Source: Astrocystis sublimbata (Eukaryota; Ascomycota; Sordariomycetes; Xylariales; Xylariaceae). From it: DNA of 64,000 nucleotides. Below are positions 61,801-64,000 of this stretch, piece after piece. Below the pieces are notes generated by a model, which saw only the letters and a program-made list of their open reading frames with translations, had not been told where the DNA came from and did no database searches. Each line of letters begins with the position of its first letter. Position 1 is the stretch's first letter. The stretch spans positions 53,230 to 117,229 of the forward strand of contig JAJNNY010000091.1 of NCBI GenBank assembly GCA_022453515.1, given 5' to 3'. Position numbers and translations under genes: made by a program.

Positions 61801-64000
61801 GTCATTGCTTAATATCTTCTCGCGCGGCCCGCGCGATTCGCTCCATCAATCTGCGTCGGCGATTGAAGAGTACGACGCCTGGCTTATATGGCTCAAGCAA
61901 AGCCAAGAAAGACATGAGGGATTGGTCGACACCATGATGACACGCCTCAAGGCTCTCCGTGACAAGATGTGGTACGTAACGGAAGTTCGCAACTCGGACG
62001 TCTATGTACATGCCCGCACTCTCTGCAGTGCTCTCAAGATTATGGGTGTGCCTCGAATGCCGGGCTCATTCCAGGAGAGCCGTGCCCAACTGGCGCGTAA
62101 TCCTACACTGAACTTCATTCACAAAGCCGAGTCTCAGATGCTCGGACTGCTCGCTGCTCGGGAGGAGCACGGTGGCCCGAACAAACTCACAGACGACCAG
62201 GTGGAGAAGACAAACAAGTGGCTGCAGCAGTCGCACATTAGAAACGTCTGTGCAGGCGAAGAACGAATCCACCGCCTTTGTTGCGAAATCGACAATTGCG
62301 TGGGCAGGTTGGTTGGCGACAGTGTAACTTCTAATCCTGTTCTCTGGTCGAGCGCACTATTTATGCGAGACCGCAAGACATTCGATGGCCCTCCCCGTCG
62401 CAGTCGAGATCGCGAGAGCAACTACGGAGCTAATGATGATGCCATGAGTATCATCAGCAGCGAGTACAATCAAAGGTGGACGCCTACTGCCAACCGCCCT
62501 AGTTCGGTGTTGCGCGGTATGAGCAACCGAAGCCAGATCTCGCTCGACTCGGGACGCCGGAGTTGGTCTCGAGCGAGCACAGCCGCGTTGGACATGTCGG
62601 ATGCCCGTGATTATCATTACGGCCATTCGTCGCCGTCCATTGATTCCGCCACAACGTTCTTCTCGCCCTTCAACTCAACCATGTCGGCCAGCAGTTCGGC
62701 GACGTCTCGGGCTCAGTCTCCCACCGGCAGTCGAGGTGGCTTGCCAGGACTGTTCTCGCATCCATACCAACAGTCGATACCTTCGTCAGCCTCTTTGACC
62801 CAAGATACAACCGCTTCGTCCACCGAGACGATTCAGCAACAGCGCCTCTCGGAAGAGAAGCACCGCTTTTTATCCGATCTTCGCCAGACTCTTTACAGCC
62901 TGCTCATATCTGACCTGGGTAACTTCCTCTATGCTTATGGCTCGGAAACAGACATCTGGTTCAGCGAACTGGGTCAGGAGTGTCTAGATCTTCGCTCGGC
63001 CGAGGATGAGGTTGCCAAGCGGACCTCGGCGAATCAAGACACCTCTTCCGGACAAACAAAACAACGGTCATTGGAGAAGAAGAAGAGCTCGATCAATTTG
63101 CGTGAAATTGGGGACTCTCAGGGTGGTCAAGGCTCGCGTAGACGTGACAGCCCATCTTCACGACATATCGTCAGCTCCGCGTTCAAGGAAAAGTCCTCTT
63201 TGAAACTGCCTTCAGCGGCTTTGAAAGATACCTCCATATTCCCGTACAGGAAGGCCTACCAGCGGTTGTTGAGAATGTTCTCTATCCACCCCAATCCTTA
63301 TGCTAAACTCAAGATCCTCCACGAGCTCGAGCAGCTCATCAGTGCTTCTCTATCTTCCGGTAGTCGTCGCCCGCGTTTAACGCCGCGACATCAAACCACC
63401 CACGACGATCTGCGCGGGCACAGTAGGCAGGAGCTAAATGAGAAAGACCGACGGCCTACTACCACGCATGGAACCCCCACGTCAGGCCTTGCTATACGAA
63501 CCATCTCAGACGTCGAGACGCGCTCGATTGCCCCCGCCCACAAAGGGCATCAAGAGTCATTACGCACAGTGCTCCAATCTCTCCTCCGGGATATCGAGAT
63601 TCGTCCCAAGACTTTATTCCGCGACTTGCAGTTCATCAGCGCATTCGTGCCTGCTTCCGTGCTCGACCTCGACCGCAACGATGCGTACTTCGACACCGTT
63701 GTAGCAGCCATGTCGCTCAAGAACGAGATCGTGTCGACAATGGTAGAGGTCGCGGACGGCATCGTCGACGCGTCGCGCAAGTCCAACAACGGCTACACCG
63801 TGAGCAGCATGCCGGACCTGCTGTTCCCGAAGAGCTCTCTGCACGACGCGGCGCGGATGTTGACGATCGCGGCCAAGGAGGGCGATCCCACGGCGCAGCG
63901 CGAGCTCGGGCTCCTCCAGCTCTCGAACCCCGAACTCGTCGCGCGCACGACGCTGCCGCTGTCCAAGCCCCGCGACATCTTCAAGCAGCCGAGCGGGCTG
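58835..64000 (+). CDS. large Sel1-repeat-like protein (right-arm copy, truncated by the window end)
   Basis: Mirror of the gene at 25943-31339. Exon 1 is 58835-58892 (MMISMQRSLSSPVCVHPAS plus one base), the intron 58893-58985 starts GTGAGT and ends CTCTAG, and exon 2 starts at 58986 and runs past 64000. The last residues seen are KPRDIFKQPSGL, so about 75 C-terminal residues lie outside the window. The spliced frame continues directly into VSPTASNPSRPSSPSP. Within the visible part the translation equals the left copy. Confidence 0.75.

Larger units (their letters stand above)
45091..64000 (-). repeat. right arm of giant inverted repeat, runs off the window
   Basis: Reverse complement of 26174-45083, with one extra G at 46682-46688 and one fewer C at 53302-53307. 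It is cut by the window end inside the large Sel1-like gene; the mirrored stop codon of that gene would fall about 230 bases beyond the window. Whether the mirror extends into the ceramide glucosyltransferase region is unknown. Confidence 0.97.

Overview
This window looks like chromosomal DNA of a filamentous ascomycete (Pezizomycotina). The evidence is short GT-AG introns (mostly 50-175 nt, often with a CTAAC/CTGAC-like branch site), a glucosylceramide synthase, a fungal NLR-type gene with a lipase-like N-terminus, several MFS transporters, and nuclear copies of SEN2, COG2, a mitochondrial uL1 protein and a cytosolic-type glutamyl-tRNA synthetase. The exact lineage cannot be read from the sequence.

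Positions 1-25942 are single copy within the window. In order they hold: a sugar/MFS transporter (-); a TauD dioxygenase fused to a HAD phosphatase (+); a DHA1-type MFS exporter with an in-frame TAA (-, probable pseudogene or sequence error); a fructosamine-kinase-family kinase (-); a long NLR-like gene with hydrolase, P-loop NTPase and degenerate WD40 regions (+); a single-exon MFS transporter (-); tRNA-splicing endonuclease subunit SEN2 (-); and ceramide glucosyltransferase (+). The dioxygenase-phosphatase, exporter and kinase lie next to each other and could act together, but this is inference from position.

The dominant feature is a giant, nearly perfect inverted repeat. Every position from 26174 to 45083 is mirrored on the opposite strand from 45091 to 64000, about 18.9 kb per arm, around a 7-base AT-only spacer at 45084-45090. 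The window ends inside the right arm, so the outer limit is unknown. Each arm carries the same four genes: a large Sel1-like protein of unknown function, glutamyl-tRNA synthetase, mitochondrial uL1, and COG2. The only differences I found are two one-base length changes in G/C homopolymers. One of them frameshifts the left COG2 copy. Intergenic DNA is as identical as the exons, so the palindrome is either very recent, actively homogenised, or an assembly/foldback artefact.

Within each arm, about 7.5 kb between the glutamyl-tRNA synthetase and the large gene has no protein-coding gene that I can support. It is rich in microsatellites and purine/pyrimidine tracts.
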